Positions 8,919 to 17,884 of a DNA stretch of 64,000 nucleotides are shown piece by piece. This DNA is from Erwinia sorbitola. Its GTDB lineage: Bacteria > Pseudomonadota > Gammaproteobacteria > Enterobacterales > Enterobacteriaceae. Below the pieces are notes generated by a model. The model was given only the letters and a program-made list of their open reading frames with translations. It was not told the DNA's origin and searched no databases. Both the position numbers and the translations under genes were made by a program. How positions within the stretch are numbered: position 1 is the first letter of the stretch; every line of letters starts with the position of its first letter. The stretch is from assembly GCF_009738185.1 (NCBI RefSeq), contig NZ_CP046509.1, positions 3,785,501 to 3,849,500 of the forward strand, written 5' to 3'.

Positions 8919-9773
8919 GTGCTGATTATTGAAACCCTGCCGATGCTGCGCCGTGAAGTGCGCCGCTGGCGTCATGATGGTAAACGGATTGCGCTGGTTC
9001 CCACCATGGGCAACTTGCATGACGGTCATATGACGCTGGTCGACGAAGCTCGCGCCACTGCCGATATCGTGGTGGTATCGATTTTCGTTAATCCGATGCA
9101 GTTTGAACGCGCTGATGATCTGGCCCGCTACCCGCGTACGCTCCAGGAAGATTGCGAGAAGCTCAACCGCCGTGGCGTTGACCTGGTATTTGCGCCAGCT
9201 CCAGAGGATGTATACCCGAAAGGGCTGGGTGAGCAGACCTTTGTTGACGTTCCCGGCCTTTCGACGCTGCTGGAAGGTGCCAGCCGTCCGGGACACTTCC
9301 GCGGCGTCTCTACTATCGTCAGCAAGCTGTTTAATCTCGTGCAGCCCGATATCGCCTGTTTCGGCGAAAAAGATTATCAACAGCTGGCGCTGATCCGAAA
9401 AATGGTGGCGGATATGGGCTACGATATTGAGATTATCGGCGTCCCTACCGTACGTGCCAAAGATGGGCTGGCGCTCAGTTCACGCAACGGCTACCTCTCC
9501 GCTGAGGAGCGCAAACTCGCGCCCGTTGTCAGTCAGGTGATGAACAGCATCGCGGAGAAACTGGGCCAGGGCGAGCGCCATGTGGAACAGCTTATCGAGG
9601 ATGCTGAAAGTGCACTAAGCGAGCAGGGATTGCAGCCTGACGGGCTGGCGATTGTCGATGCTGATACGCTGCTGCCGCTAAATGTGGATAGCCAGCGGGC
9701 GGTGATCCTGATGGCGGCATGGTTGGGTAAAGCGCGTTTGATAGATAACCAACAGGTTGATCTGACGCAGTAG
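8919..9773 (+). CDS. panC: Pantothenate synthetase
   Basis: A 284-aa ATP-dependent ligase joining pantoate and beta-alanine. It shows TMGNLHDGHM (the HIGH-like motif), FGEKDYQQL and the ALSSRNGYLS loop. The start codon is GTG 8919 after GAGGAGAAAG. It begins 15 nt after panB and is probably cotranscribed with it. Confidence 0.95.
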   Translation: MLIIETLPMLRREVRRWRHDGKRIALVPTMGNLHDGHMTLVDEARATADIVVVSIFVNPMQFERADDLARYPRTLQEDCEKLNRRGVDLVFAPAPEDVYPKGLGEQTFVDVPGLSTLLEGASRPGHFRGVSTIVSKLFNLVQPDIACFGEKDYQQLALIRKMVADMGYDIEIIGVPTVRAKDGLALSSRNGYLSAEERKLAPVVSQVMNSIAEKLGQGERHVEQLIEDAESALSEQGLQPDGLAIVDADTLLPLNVDSQRAVILMAAWLGKARLIDNQQVDLTQ

Positions 9774-9837
9774 ACAGCCGCGCCCGCAAAGGCAATACTG
9801 ACGACCGTTTTTTTGAACCGATGCAGAGTGAATATTT

Positions 9838-10218
9838 ATGAACCGTACTATGTTGCAGGGCAAACTTCACCGGGTCAAAGTGACTCAGGCAGACCTCAAT
9901 TACGAAGGTTCCTGCGCCATCGACCAGGACTTCCTCGACGCTTCCGGCATTCTGCAATACGAAGCGATTGATATCTATAACGTTAACAACGGCCAGCGTT
10001 TCTCCACCTATGCGATTGCCGCTGAACGTGGTTCAAAGATCATTTCAGTAAACGGCGCTGCGGCACGCTGTGCCTGTGAAGGTGACCTGCTGATTATCTG
10101 CTCTTACGTGCAGATGTCAGATGCGGAAGCGCGGGAATGGCAGCCAAAAGTGGCCTATTTTGAAGGCGACAACCAGATGAAACGGGTAGCGAAAGCCGTA
10201 CCGGTTCAGGTCGCATAA
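9838..10218 (+). CDS. panD: Aspartate 1-decarboxylase proenzyme
   Basis: A 126-aa pyruvoyl enzyme making beta-alanine. The self-cleavage site Gly24-Ser25 sits in YEGSCAID, and catalytic Lys9 is in QGKLHR. It follows panC by 64 bp, so all three pantothenate genes are clustered without the yadD that E. coli has between panC and panD. Confidence 0.96.
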   Translation: MNRTMLQGKLHRVKVTQADLNYEGSCAIDQDFLDASGILQYEAIDIYNVNNGQRFSTYAIAAERGSKIISVNGAAARCACEGDLLIICSYVQMSDAEAREWQPKVAYFEGDNQMKRVAKAVPVQVA

Positions 10219-10230
10219 CTAAGAAATTTC

Positions 10231-10258
10231 AGGGCCGACCTTGCTGGCCGGCCCTCTT
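10231..10258. terminator. Terminator between convergent panD and yadH
   Basis: AGGGCCGACC (10231-10240) pairs with GGCCGGCCCT (10246-10255), with one mismatch. TCTTTC follows on the plus strand. It probably serves both convergent genes. Confidence 0.6.
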
Positions 10259-10263
10259 TCACA

Positions 10264-11034
10264 TCAGGTACGCAGCCCGCGACCGCGCTGAATTAACACC
10301 CAAACCAGCGCGTAAAACACCACGATAAACGCCACCAGCACACCCAGCGTAAACACCAGCGGCACATCGTTAATTCCGAGGAAACCATAGCGGAAGCCAC
10401 TGATCATATAGACGATTGGGTTCAGCTTTGACACCATCTGCCAGACCGGCGGCAGCAGCGTCAGCGAGTAGAACACCCCGCCTAAATAAGTCAGCGGCGT
10501 CAGCACAAAGGTCGGGATCAGGCTGATATCATCAAAAGTACGGGCAAAGACCGCGTTCAGCAGCCCCGCCAGTGAGAACAGTATCGCCGTCAGAACCAGG
10601 GTTACCGCTACCATCAGCCACGAATGCACCTGGAACGGCACAAAGAACAGTGAAATTACCGTGACCAGAACGCCCACACAGATTCCGCGCGCCACGCCGC
10701 CGCCCACATAGCCTGCGATTATCACATGCGTCGGCACCGGTGCGACCAGCAGCTCTTCGATATTGCGCTGAAACTTGGCGCTGAAGAATGAGGATGCCAC
10801 GTTAGCGTAAGCGTTAGTGATCACCGCCATCATAATCAGGCCCGGCACAATAAACTGCATATAGCTGAAGCCGTGCATTTCACCAATGCGCGAACCAATC
10901 AGATTGCCGAAAATAATAAAATAGAGCGTCATGGTGATAACCGGCGGCACCAGCGTCTGGATCCAGATACGCGCAAAACGGTTAACTTCTTTACCCCAGA
11001 TACTTTTCAGCGCTACCCAATACAGATGCATCAT
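10264..11034 (-). CDS. yadH: ABC-2 type exporter permease YadH
   Basis: A 256-aa ABC-2 membrane subunit with about six hydrophobic segments and the conserved region near LTPLTYLGGVFYS. It closely resembles E. coli YadH, whose substrate is unknown. Its ATG overlaps the yadG stop by 4 nt, so it is coupled to its ATPase. Confidence 0.93.
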   Translation of the reverse strand: MMHLYWVALKSIWGKEVNRFARIWIQTLVPPVITMTLYFIIFGNLIGSRIGEMHGFSYMQFIVPGLIMMAVITNAYANVASSFFSAKFQRNIEELLVAPVPTHVIIAGYVGGGVARGICVGVLVTVISLFFVPFQVHSWLMVAVTLVLTAILFSLAGLLNAVFARTFDDISLIPTFVLTPLTYLGGVFYSLTLLPPVWQMVSKLNPIVYMISGFRYGFLGINDVPLVFTLGVLVAFIVVFYALVWVLIQRGRGLRT

Positions 11035-11957
11035 GCTTTATCTCCTTTGTGACCGTTGACCAGGTCGACAAACAGCTCCTCAAGACGGTTAGCCTTATTG
11101 CGCATACTGAGTACCTGAACACCCTGATGACTGAGCTGGCTGAACACGCTGTTCAGGCCCTGCTCGCGCAGTACTTCCACTTCCAGCGTGGAGGTATCTG
11201 CCAGACGATAGTGAAACCCTTCAAGCTTCGGCACCGGACTTTTCGGCGCGAGATCGAGGATAAAGGTTTCTGATTTCAGCTTGGAGAGCAGCCCTTTCAT
11301 TGAGGTGTTCTCCACCAGCTCACCGCGCTGAATAATGCCGATATTGCGGCACAGCATCTCGGCTTCTTCAAGGTAGTGAGTGGTCAGAATAATGGTGGTG
11401 CCCTGCGCATTCAGCTCTTGCAGGAAAGTCCACATTGAGCGGCGCAGTTCAATATCTACCCCCGCTGTGGGTTCATCGAGGATCAGCAGCTTGGGCTCAT
11501 GCATCAGCGCACGGGCAATCATCAGGCGGCGCTTCATACCGCCGGAGAGCATACGCGCACGTTCGTTACGCTTTTCCCATAAATCGAGCTGCTTAAGATA
11601 CTTTTCAGCACGTTTTTGCGCTTCAGGTTTCTCCACACCGTACAGCCCCGCCTGGCTTACAACAATCTGAAGCACGGTTTCAAACTGGTTAAAGTTGAAC
11701 TCCTGCGGCACCAGCCCCAGCTGACGCTTGGCGTTTACCACGTCCTGCTGTAGATCGTAGCCAAATACCCGCACTTTACCGGCGGTTTTATTAACCAGTG
11801 AACTGATAATACCAATGGTGGTGGACTTGCCAGCGCCGTTTGGCCCCAGCAGCGCATAGAAGTCACCGGCTTCTACCGCAAGGTCGATTCCTTTTAGCGC
11901 CTGAACCCCGCCAGCGTAGGTTTTGGTCAGCTTTTCAAGCTCCAGTGCATAAGTCAT
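11031..11957 (-). CDS. yadG: ABC exporter ATP-binding subunit YadG
   Basis: A 308-aa ATPase with Walker A GPNGAGKST, signature LSGGMKRR, Walker B LLILDEPTAGVD and the switch histidine in TTHY. It partners YadH. E. coli carries yadI and yadE between yadH and panD, and both are missing here. Confidence 0.93.
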   Translation of the reverse strand: MTYALELEKLTKTYAGGVQALKGIDLAVEAGDFYALLGPNGAGKSTTIGIISSLVNKTAGKVRVFGYDLQQDVVNAKRQLGLVPQEFNFNQFETVLQIVVSQAGLYGVEKPEAQKRAEKYLKQLDLWEKRNERARMLSGGMKRRLMIARALMHEPKLLILDEPTAGVDIELRRSMWTFLQELNAQGTTIILTTHYLEEAEMLCRNIGIIQRGELVENTSMKGLLSKLKSETFILDLAPKSPVPKLEGFHYRLADTSTLEVEVLREQGLNSVFSQLSHQGVQVLSMRNKANRLEELFVDLVNGHKGDKA

Positions 11958-12064
11958 AGGTTAAAGAGTGCCCTGTTTAGTTGAGGTTTCTTGTTTGTCA
12001 TTTTCAATCACGTCACATTGCCCTATATTACTTCATCGCTTTTGAGCAATTGGTCGACACCATT

Positions 12065-12727
12065 ATGAAAGACATTGATACCCTGATCAGCAACAATCGT
12101 GAGTGGTCCCGGTTGCTGAGGGAGGAGGATCCTGGTTTTTTTGAGCGTCTTTCTCTGACGCAAAAGCCCCGATTCCTCTGGATTGGCTGCTCTGATAGCC
12201 GCGTACCTGCGGAACGCCTGACCGGGCTGGAGCCGGGTGAACTGTTTGTTCACCGCAATGTAGCCAACCTGGTTATCCATACTGATTTAAACTGCCTCTC
12301 AGTAGTGCAATACGCGGTTGAAGTGCTGGAAGTCGAGCACATCATCATCTGTGGCCACTACGGTTGCGGGGGTGTTCAGGCCGCTGTAGAAAATCCGGAG
12401 CTTGGCCTGATCGACAACTGGCTGCTGCATATTCGCGATTTGTGGTACAAGCATAGTGCGTTTCTGGGCGAACTTCCGCCAGAAAAGCGTTTCGATAAAC
12501 TGTGTGAAATCAACGTGATTGAGCAGGTGTATAACCTGGGTCACTCTACGGTGATGCAGTCGGCCTGGAAACGCGGGCAGAAGGTCAATATTCATGGCTG
12601 GGTTTACGGCATCATGGATGGCTACCTGCGCGACCTCGGCGTCAGCTCAACCAACCGTGAAACCCTTGAACAGCGCTATCGCCAGGGCATTGCTAATCTG
12701 CTGAACGATCCGGATCTTAAACCGTAA
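12065..12727 (+). CDS. can: Beta-class carbonic anhydrase
   Basis: A 220-aa zinc enzyme interconverting CO2 and bicarbonate. Zinc ligands are Cys42, His98 and Cys101, with Asp44 (CSDSRV and HYGCGG). I use ATG 12065, which gives the E. coli Can N terminus MKDIDTLISNN. The frame is open from 11981, but that segment does not look like Can. It is divergent from yadG. Confidence 0.96.
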   Translation: MKDIDTLISNNREWSRLLREEDPGFFERLSLTQKPRFLWIGCSDSRVPAERLTGLEPGELFVHRNVANLVIHTDLNCLSVVQYAVEVLEVEHIIICGHYGCGGVQAAVENPELGLIDNWLLHIRDLWYKHSAFLGELPPEKRFDKLCEINVIEQVYNLGHSTVMQSAWKRGQKVNIHGWVYGIMDGYLRDLGVSSTNRETLEQRYRQGIANLLNDPDLKP

Positions 12728-12829
12728 ATCGCCCCTCTAAATAGTTCACGCCGGGTGCAAACACACAGCCAGCGTGAAGTATAACCAATAACCCTGCTCT
12801 CCGGTGTTGGTCGATTGTGCTCTGCCAGA

Positions 12830-13366
12830 TTATTCGTCCAGCATCACCACTTTACCCACATAGGGCAGATGGCGATAACGCTGTGCATAATCAATGCCGT
12901 AGCCCACAACAAATTCGTCGGGGATGGCGAAGCCAACATACTCTACCGGCACGTCTACTTCGCGGCGCGAAGGCTTATCCAGCAAGGTACAGATAGCCAG
13001 CGACTTCGGCCCGCGCAGGCTGAAGATCTCGCGCACTTTGCTCAATGTATTACCTGAATCAATAATATCTTCGACGATAAGCACGTCTTTGCCCCGGATG
13101 TCTTCATCCAGATCCTTAAGGATTTTCACGTCACGCGTGCTTGAAGTGCCGTTGCCATAGCTGGAGGCCGTCATAAAATCGACTTCATGAGACACGTCAA
13201 TGGTACGGCAGAGGTCGGCCATAAACATAAAGGAGCCGCGCAGCAGGCCCACCAGCACCATGTCGCTGCCGCTGTCACGGTAGTGGTCACTGATTTGCTT
13301 GCCGAGTTCGGCAACGCGGGATTTGATTTCAGCTTCGGAGATCATTACTTCAACGGTGTGTTTCAT
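12830..13366 (-). CDS. hpt: Hypoxanthine phosphoribosyltransferase
   Basis: A 178-aa purine salvage enzyme converting hypoxanthine to IMP. The PRPP-binding loop VLIVEDIIDSGNTL with its two acidic residues is intact. It converges with can, as in E. coli. On its other side the E. coli gene would be gcd, which is absent here. Confidence 0.96.
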   Translation of the reverse strand: MKHTVEVMISEAEIKSRVAELGKQISDHYRDSGSDMVLVGLLRGSFMFMADLCRTIDVSHEVDFMTASSYGNGTSSTRDVKILKDLDEDIRGKDVLIVEDIIDSGNTLSKVREIFSLRGPKSLAICTLLDKPSRREVDVPVEYVGFAIPDEFVVGYGIDYAQRYRHLPYVGKVVMLDE

Positions 13367-13470
13367 ATAGATAGCGCTTCGTCGATTGCTCTGGGAAAGC
13401 GGTAAAGTTTACCACACTTCCTGGCCACTAAGCTCACTGTTGCGCAACGTCATCTCCCGCGCTACACGCA

Positions 13471-13502
13471 GACATATAGACTGCCATACGTTCAGACAGC
13501 CA
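13471..13502 (+). promoter_or_regulatory. Possible MetJ operator (four tandem 8-bp boxes)
   Basis: Four adjacent 8-mers (AGACATAT, AGACTGCC, ATACGTTC, AGACAGCC) resemble the met box AGACGTCT with 4-6 matches each and the exact 8-bp period MetJ uses. They lie about 120 bp before a sulfur amino-acid enzyme gene, which makes methionine control plausible. This rests on visual matching only. Confidence 0.35.
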
Positions 13503-13621
13503 TATTTCATATGGCATTTTGATTTAACCATAGAGCGTTTATTCATTTATGCCGCACTCCTGCCCCGTGCTAGCTTATGCGCAACAATAACAATGCTTCA
13601 TGCCTTAAAGCCGGAGTTTGC

Positions 13622-14899
13622 ATGCCCTCTTCACATTCTAAAAAAACACATATTGGTACGCGTGAACTGCATCCTGAAACCCAGATGCTTAACTATGGCT
13701 ATGACCCTTCCCTTTCAGAAGGCGCGGTTAAGCCGCCGGTATTTCTGACCTCCACCTTCGTGTTTAACAGCGCGGAAGAGGGACGGGACTTCTTTGACTA
13801 TGTTTCCGGACGCCGCGAACCGCCAGCGGGAGAAGGTAACGGGCTGGTTTATTCACGTTTTAACCACCCCAACAGTGAGATTGTTGAAGACCGTCTGGCG
13901 ATTTATGAGCGTACCGACAGCGCTGCGCTATTCTCTTCCGGAATGTCTGCCATCTCCACTACTCTGCTGGCATTTGTGAAGCCCGGCGATACCATCCTGC
14001 ACTCGCAGCCGTTATATGGCGGCACCGAAACGCTGTTAAGTAAAACCTTCCGCAATCTTGGCGTTTCAACGCTGGGCTTTGCTGATGGCGTTGACGAGGC
14101 CGTGGTACAGGCCGCCGCTGAAGAGGCAATGAAACTGGGGCGGATTTCGGTGATTCTGATCGAGTCCCCCGCTAACCCGACCAACAGTCTGGTGGATATC
14201 GCGCTGATAAAGCGCGTGGCGGATCATATTGAGCGCCAGCAGCAGCATCGTCCGGTGATCGCCTGCGACAACACCCTGCTTGGCCCGGTGTTTTCGCGCC
14301 CAACGGAACACGGTGCTGATATCTCCCTTTATTCCCTGACCAAATACGTTGGCGGCCACTCCGACCTGATTGCCGGAGCCGCAATGGGCAACAAGGCATT
14401 AATCCGCCAGGTGAAGGCGCTGCGTAGCGCCATCGGTACACAGCTTGATCCGCACTCCAGCTGGATGATTGGACGCTCGCTGGAAACGCTGGCGCTGCGG
14501 ATGGAGCGCGCCAACGATAATGCCGCTGCGGTTGCTGCATTCCTGCAAAGTCATCCGCAGGTGGAAAAAGTACATTATCTGCCGTTCCTCGATCCCGCCT
14601 CAGCGGCAGGAAAGGTATTCAGCACTCAGTGCAGCGGCGCGGGCTCGACCTTCTCGTTTGATATTCGCGGCGGCGAGGCGGCAGCATTCCGTTTCCTCAA
14701 CACCCTGCAACTGTTTAAGCTGGCAGTAAGCCTGGGCGGCACCGAGTCTCTCGCCAGCCACCCGGCCAGCACTACCCACTCCGGCGTACCGCTGGATGTG
14801 CGCAACCGTTTTGGCATTACCTCATCCACTATTCGCCTGTCGATTGGCATTGAGAATAAGGATGATTTGATCGAAGACGTACGGCTGTCACTGGAGTAA
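13622..14899 (+). CDS. PLP-dependent Cys/Met metabolism enzyme (cystathionine gamma-synthase / methionine gamma-lyase family)
   Basis: A 425-aa fold-type I PLP enzyme. The cofactor lysine is in SLTKYVGGHSD. Also visible are the AALFSSGMSA phosphate-binding region, ESPANPTNS and the C-terminal SLGGTESLASHP. The family covers cystathionine gamma-synthase, cystathionine lyases, O-acyl-homoserine sulfhydrylases and methionine gamma-lyase, and sequence alone does not settle the reaction. I use ATG 13622 with GGAG 7 nt upstream; the frame is open from 13577. It occupies the place of E. coli gcd together with the CRISPR-Cas genes. Confidence 0.85.
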   Translation: MPSSHSKKTHIGTRELHPETQMLNYGYDPSLSEGAVKPPVFLTSTFVFNSAEEGRDFFDYVSGRREPPAGEGNGLVYSRFNHPNSEIVEDRLAIYERTDSAALFSSGMSAISTTLLAFVKPGDTILHSQPLYGGTETLLSKTFRNLGVSTLGFADGVDEAVVQAAAEEAMKLGRISVILIESPANPTNSLVDIALIKRVADHIERQQQHRPVIACDNTLLGPVFSRPTEHGADISLYSLTKYVGGHSDLIAGAAMGNKALIRQVKALRSAIGTQLDPHSSWMIGRSLETLALRMERANDNAAAVAAFLQSHPQVEKVHYLPFLDPASAAGKVFSTQCSGAGSTFSFDIRGGEAAAFRFLNTLQLFKLAVSLGGTESLASHPASTTHSGVPLDVRNRFGITSSTIRLSIGIENKDDLIEDVRLSLE

Positions 14900-15552
14900 T
14901 CCAGTCGGGAACGGCAGGAGAACATTATTGCCGTTATAAGGGGGCGAGGCATGCCTCGCCCCTACTGTGGTCTGCTTCTTTGTCGGGGCGGACATGCCCC
15001 GTTCTTGCTAAAGATTTTTTTAATTTATTGCTCGTGATGCCCTCTGTTTTGTGTAAATAAGAAAAAACACTGATTTAATAAATACAAATATCCGCATAAT
15101 GACATCACCTCCCATAAAAAAATAACGACCAGCTATAAATAATATTCAAACCCACAGCTCACGCAACATTCCCAATATAATCACCAAAAAAACATATATA
15201 AATAACAAATTCAAACCAGATAATTTCTCAATCTTCCACACTATTAGTGCGATACTCATTCACCAGGCACTAAATAACCAAAAAACCAACTGACAAAAAA
15301 TCACTTTTAAACTTGATTATATTAAATCGCAGGGTAAAGTGTTCTGCACCCATACCAGTAATAACAAATAATAAAAAACCTCTCTATTAGACAGGCTTGG
15401 TCTATGTTAATTAAGATTTTTTACCAAACTGGTGGTAATGAGTATCTTGCTTGCCGGCCAAATGTTGCGAACCCTCCGCATCAACATCACATTAAACATA
15501 TTTAAATTATTATTTTCCGCTTAATTTCACTGCATACAGTAAAGGAGGCAGT
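14900..15552 (+). other. AT-rich spacer before the csy operon with REP palindromes
   Basis: No coding frame is visible. The first 100 bp carry a weak hairpin (AACGGCA with TGCCGTT, about 14910-14936) after the PLP gene and two REP-like palindromes. From 15010 the sequence is markedly AT-rich, as is common for H-NS-silenced CRISPR-Cas promoters. A dyad TTACCA-N6-TGGTAA sits at 15421-15438. The csy1 ribosome-binding site AAAGGAGG is at 15541-15548. Confidence 0.5.
14941..14965 (-). repeat. REP-like palindrome
   Basis: On the minus strand this reads GTAG followed by the palindrome GGGCGAGGCATGCCTCGCCC, the same element as at 8017-8040 and in the 41.4-41.9 kb array. A related shorter palindrome GGGGCGGACATGCCCC lies at 14985-15000. 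Confidence 0.7.
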
Positions 15553-16905
15553 ATGTTGCGAGAAACACTAACAGATTTTATTACCACATATATCGAAGAT
15601 CGTAAAAATGAAAAAATGGATCCCATTCTTAAGAGTGCAGAAAAGAAACTAGCGGGAATAGTTGCGCAGGATGAGCTTCATCAGACAAGGATCGAACTAA
15701 ACAAGAAGCATGCCAAGCTGGAAAGCTCTTATGAGATTACTGCATGGCTGACGGATGCTTCCATACGATCAAAACAAATTTACCAAGTGACACATGCTTT
15801 AAAATTCACGCACAGCCATGCGAAAGGAAGCAGTGTCTATTCCAGGGTTAAACCCGCGAAAAACTCGTACCTTACCACTCAATCACTGTCGAAACCGGTG
15901 TTTGATTTTGTCGGAAACGCAGCTATTTTTGATGTTGCCAAACTATTACACACCGAGGTGGAAGGCGACTCACTGATTGCCAGCCTGCATCGCGGTGATG
16001 TTTCTGCGCTGGAACCTTTTACTAACGATCGCCAGCTGCTTGATAGCTGGGTCAACAGCTTTAAACAGGTTCTGATCGACAGAGAACCCGCCAGCCATAA
16101 GCTGGCAAAGCAGCTCTATTTTCCCATTGGTAAGTCACAGTATCACCTTCTCAGCCCGCTATTCTCTTCATCGCTTTATCATGCTTTGCACCAGCGCATT
16201 ACCGCTGCACGCTTTAGCGAAGAGGCTAAAGCGGCACGCAGCGCGATGAGGGAAGGTCGCTGGCACTCTGACCCGGTAACCTTCTATCCGGCAACGGCAG
16301 TGATGGGTATCGGCGGAAAACAACCACAGAATATTTCATACCTGAACCACAGCGTTCACGGCGGCAAGGTCTGGCTGCTCTCCTGTGCATCCCCAAGTTG
16401 GAAAAGCATCAGTACGCCGCCGTTTCGCCACAAAACAATTTTTAACTTCAACATAGAGTTTGCCCGCCAGGCGAGGCCGGTTATTGCGCGCCTGAAGCGT
16501 TTTTTATACAGCGTAAAGTCGCTGGAGAATACCGCTGAGATCCGCCAGCAGCGGCTGGCATTTACCGACGAAATTATCGATATCCTGTTTAACTATGTGC
16601 TCGGTATTCAGAATCAGACTGAGAATCGGTGCTGGAGTACGCAAGAAAATTGTCAATTAAAACGCGCCCAGCAGCTGTGGCTGGATCCTTATCGTAGCCA
16701 GACGGATAAAGATTTTCGTTTTGAGCGCGAAGGGGGCGACTGGAAAAAAGAGGTGGCACGTGACTTTGGTCACTGGATGATTAGCCAGATCCAGGATGAG
16801 CATCTGCGTTTGGGGGCGGTTGAGCGGCGAGAGTTTTCCACTGCCCCGCTGTTTAAACAGCGCCTGCGTGAGCTGGAGCAAGATTTGCAGGAGGAGCTGT
16901 CATGA
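15553..16905 (+). CDS. csy1: Type I-F Cascade large subunit Csy1 (Cas8f)
   Basis: A 450-aa Cas8f that recognises the PAM and, with Cas5f, caps the 5' end of the crRNA in the Csy surveillance complex. The conserved core around ATAVMGIGGKQPQNISYLN matches the family GGxxPQNIS motif. It has an excellent ribosome-binding site (AAAGGAGG, 4 nt from ATG). Its stop overlaps csy2 by 4 nt (ATGA). In typical I-F loci cas1 and cas2/3 lie immediately upstream on the same strand. Here nothing does. Confidence 0.93.
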   Translation: MLRETLTDFITTYIEDRKNEKMDPILKSAEKKLAGIVAQDELHQTRIELNKKHAKLESSYEITAWLTDASIRSKQIYQVTHALKFTHSHAKGSSVYSRVKPAKNSYLTTQSLSKPVFDFVGNAAIFDVAKLLHTEVEGDSLIASLHRGDVSALEPFTNDRQLLDSWVNSFKQVLIDREPASHKLAKQLYFPIGKSQYHLLSPLFSSSLYHALHQRITAARFSEEAKAARSAMREGRWHSDPVTFYPATAVMGIGGKQPQNISYLNHSVHGGKVWLLSCASPSWKSISTPPFRHKTIFNFNIEFARQARPVIARLKRFLYSVKSLENTAEIRQQRLAFTDEIIDILFNYVLGIQNQTENRCWSTQENCQLKRAQQLWLDPYRSQTDKDFRFEREGGDWKKEVARDFGHWMISQIQDEHLRLGAVERREFSTAPLFKQRLRELEQDLQEELS

Positions 16906-17861
16906 GTTCGCTGATTATTTTGCGCAATATGCGTATCGAAAATGCTAACGCGGTGGCCGGACTGACCTGGGGGTTTCCGGCGATCACCCATTTCCTCGGT
17001 TTCACCCATGCCCTCTCAAGGCAACTTCAGCCAAGCCACGGGCTGTCGCTGGATGGCTGCGGGGTGATTTGTCATCAGCAGCAGGTTCATGCATACAGCT
17101 CCGATCGAGGCAGAGATTACTATTTTTCCCTGACGCGTAACCCTCTGACGCGTGAGGCGAAAGTCCGCCCTTTCAATGAAGAGGGGCGTATGCATATGAC
17201 CGTATCCCTGGTGATGGAGTGCAACGGCATGATGGCGGGTGGTGAGCAGGGTATTGCAGCATTAAAGGCACATCTCGCCATGATATGTCCGCGCTTACGC
17301 CTGGCGGGCGGCACGATTATTGACCCGGGACAAATAGAGGTCAGAGGCTGGCCGCAAGATGAGCGGGAAATGAGACGCGTGCTGCGCCGTCTGTTGCCTG
17401 GATTTGCGCTGCTGGATCGTTCTTCGCTGCTTTCCGAACATTTTTCGCGGATGAAACAGTCACAGCCTGAGGCTGAAATGCTTGATGCCTGGCTGGACTT
17501 CGCCGCGCTAAAAATACAGTCGCCACAAACATCTGAAACCGAAGAAAAAGAGACAGCCGGATGGGTTTATCAACCTAAGCCTGCGGGTGGCTTCCTGGTG
17601 CCGCTGATGATCGGTTACCAGGCAATCTCGCCGCTTTATCCCGCCGGTAAGGTGCTCAACAGCCGCGATAACGAAACCCCATTCTGTTTCACTGAGGCAG
17701 TGTACGGCGTAGGAGAGTGGCGCGGGTTGCATCGCATCAACGATCTGGACGAACTGTTATGGCGCTATCACTACCAGGATGAGCAGTATCTCTGCCGCTG
17801 CAAGAAAGCCGCTGGCGAACAGTTTTATGACGTATCTGATGAAGAAATTGACTACAGCTAA
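16902..17861 (+). CDS. csy2: Type I-F Cascade subunit Csy2 (Cas5f)
   Basis: A 319-aa Cas5f, RAMP-fold partner of Csy1 that holds the crRNA 5' handle. It begins with IILRNMRIENANAVAGLTWGFPAITHFLGF, of which NAVAGLTWGFPAITHFLG is characteristic for Csy2. It is coupled to csy1 by an ATGA overlap and preceded by GAGGAG. csy3 starts 23 nt later. Confidence 0.93.
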   Translation: MSSLIILRNMRIENANAVAGLTWGFPAITHFLGFTHALSRQLQPSHGLSLDGCGVICHQQQVHAYSSDRGRDYYFSLTRNPLTREAKVRPFNEEGRMHMTVSLVMECNGMMAGGEQGIAALKAHLAMICPRLRLAGGTIIDPGQIEVRGWPQDEREMRRVLRRLLPGFALLDRSSLLSEHFSRMKQSQPEAEMLDAWLDFAALKIQSPQTSETEEKETAGWVYQPKPAGGFLVPLMIGYQAISPLYPAGKVLNSRDNETPFCFTEAVYGVGEWRGLHRINDLDELLWRYHYQDEQYLCRCKKAAGEQFYDVSDEEIDYS

Positions 17862-17884
17862 TTAAATTTTATAAGGAAATAATC

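Noticed and set aside
8484..9380. 298-aa minus-strand frame across panB and panC
   Set aside because: It is antisense to two conserved pantothenate genes.
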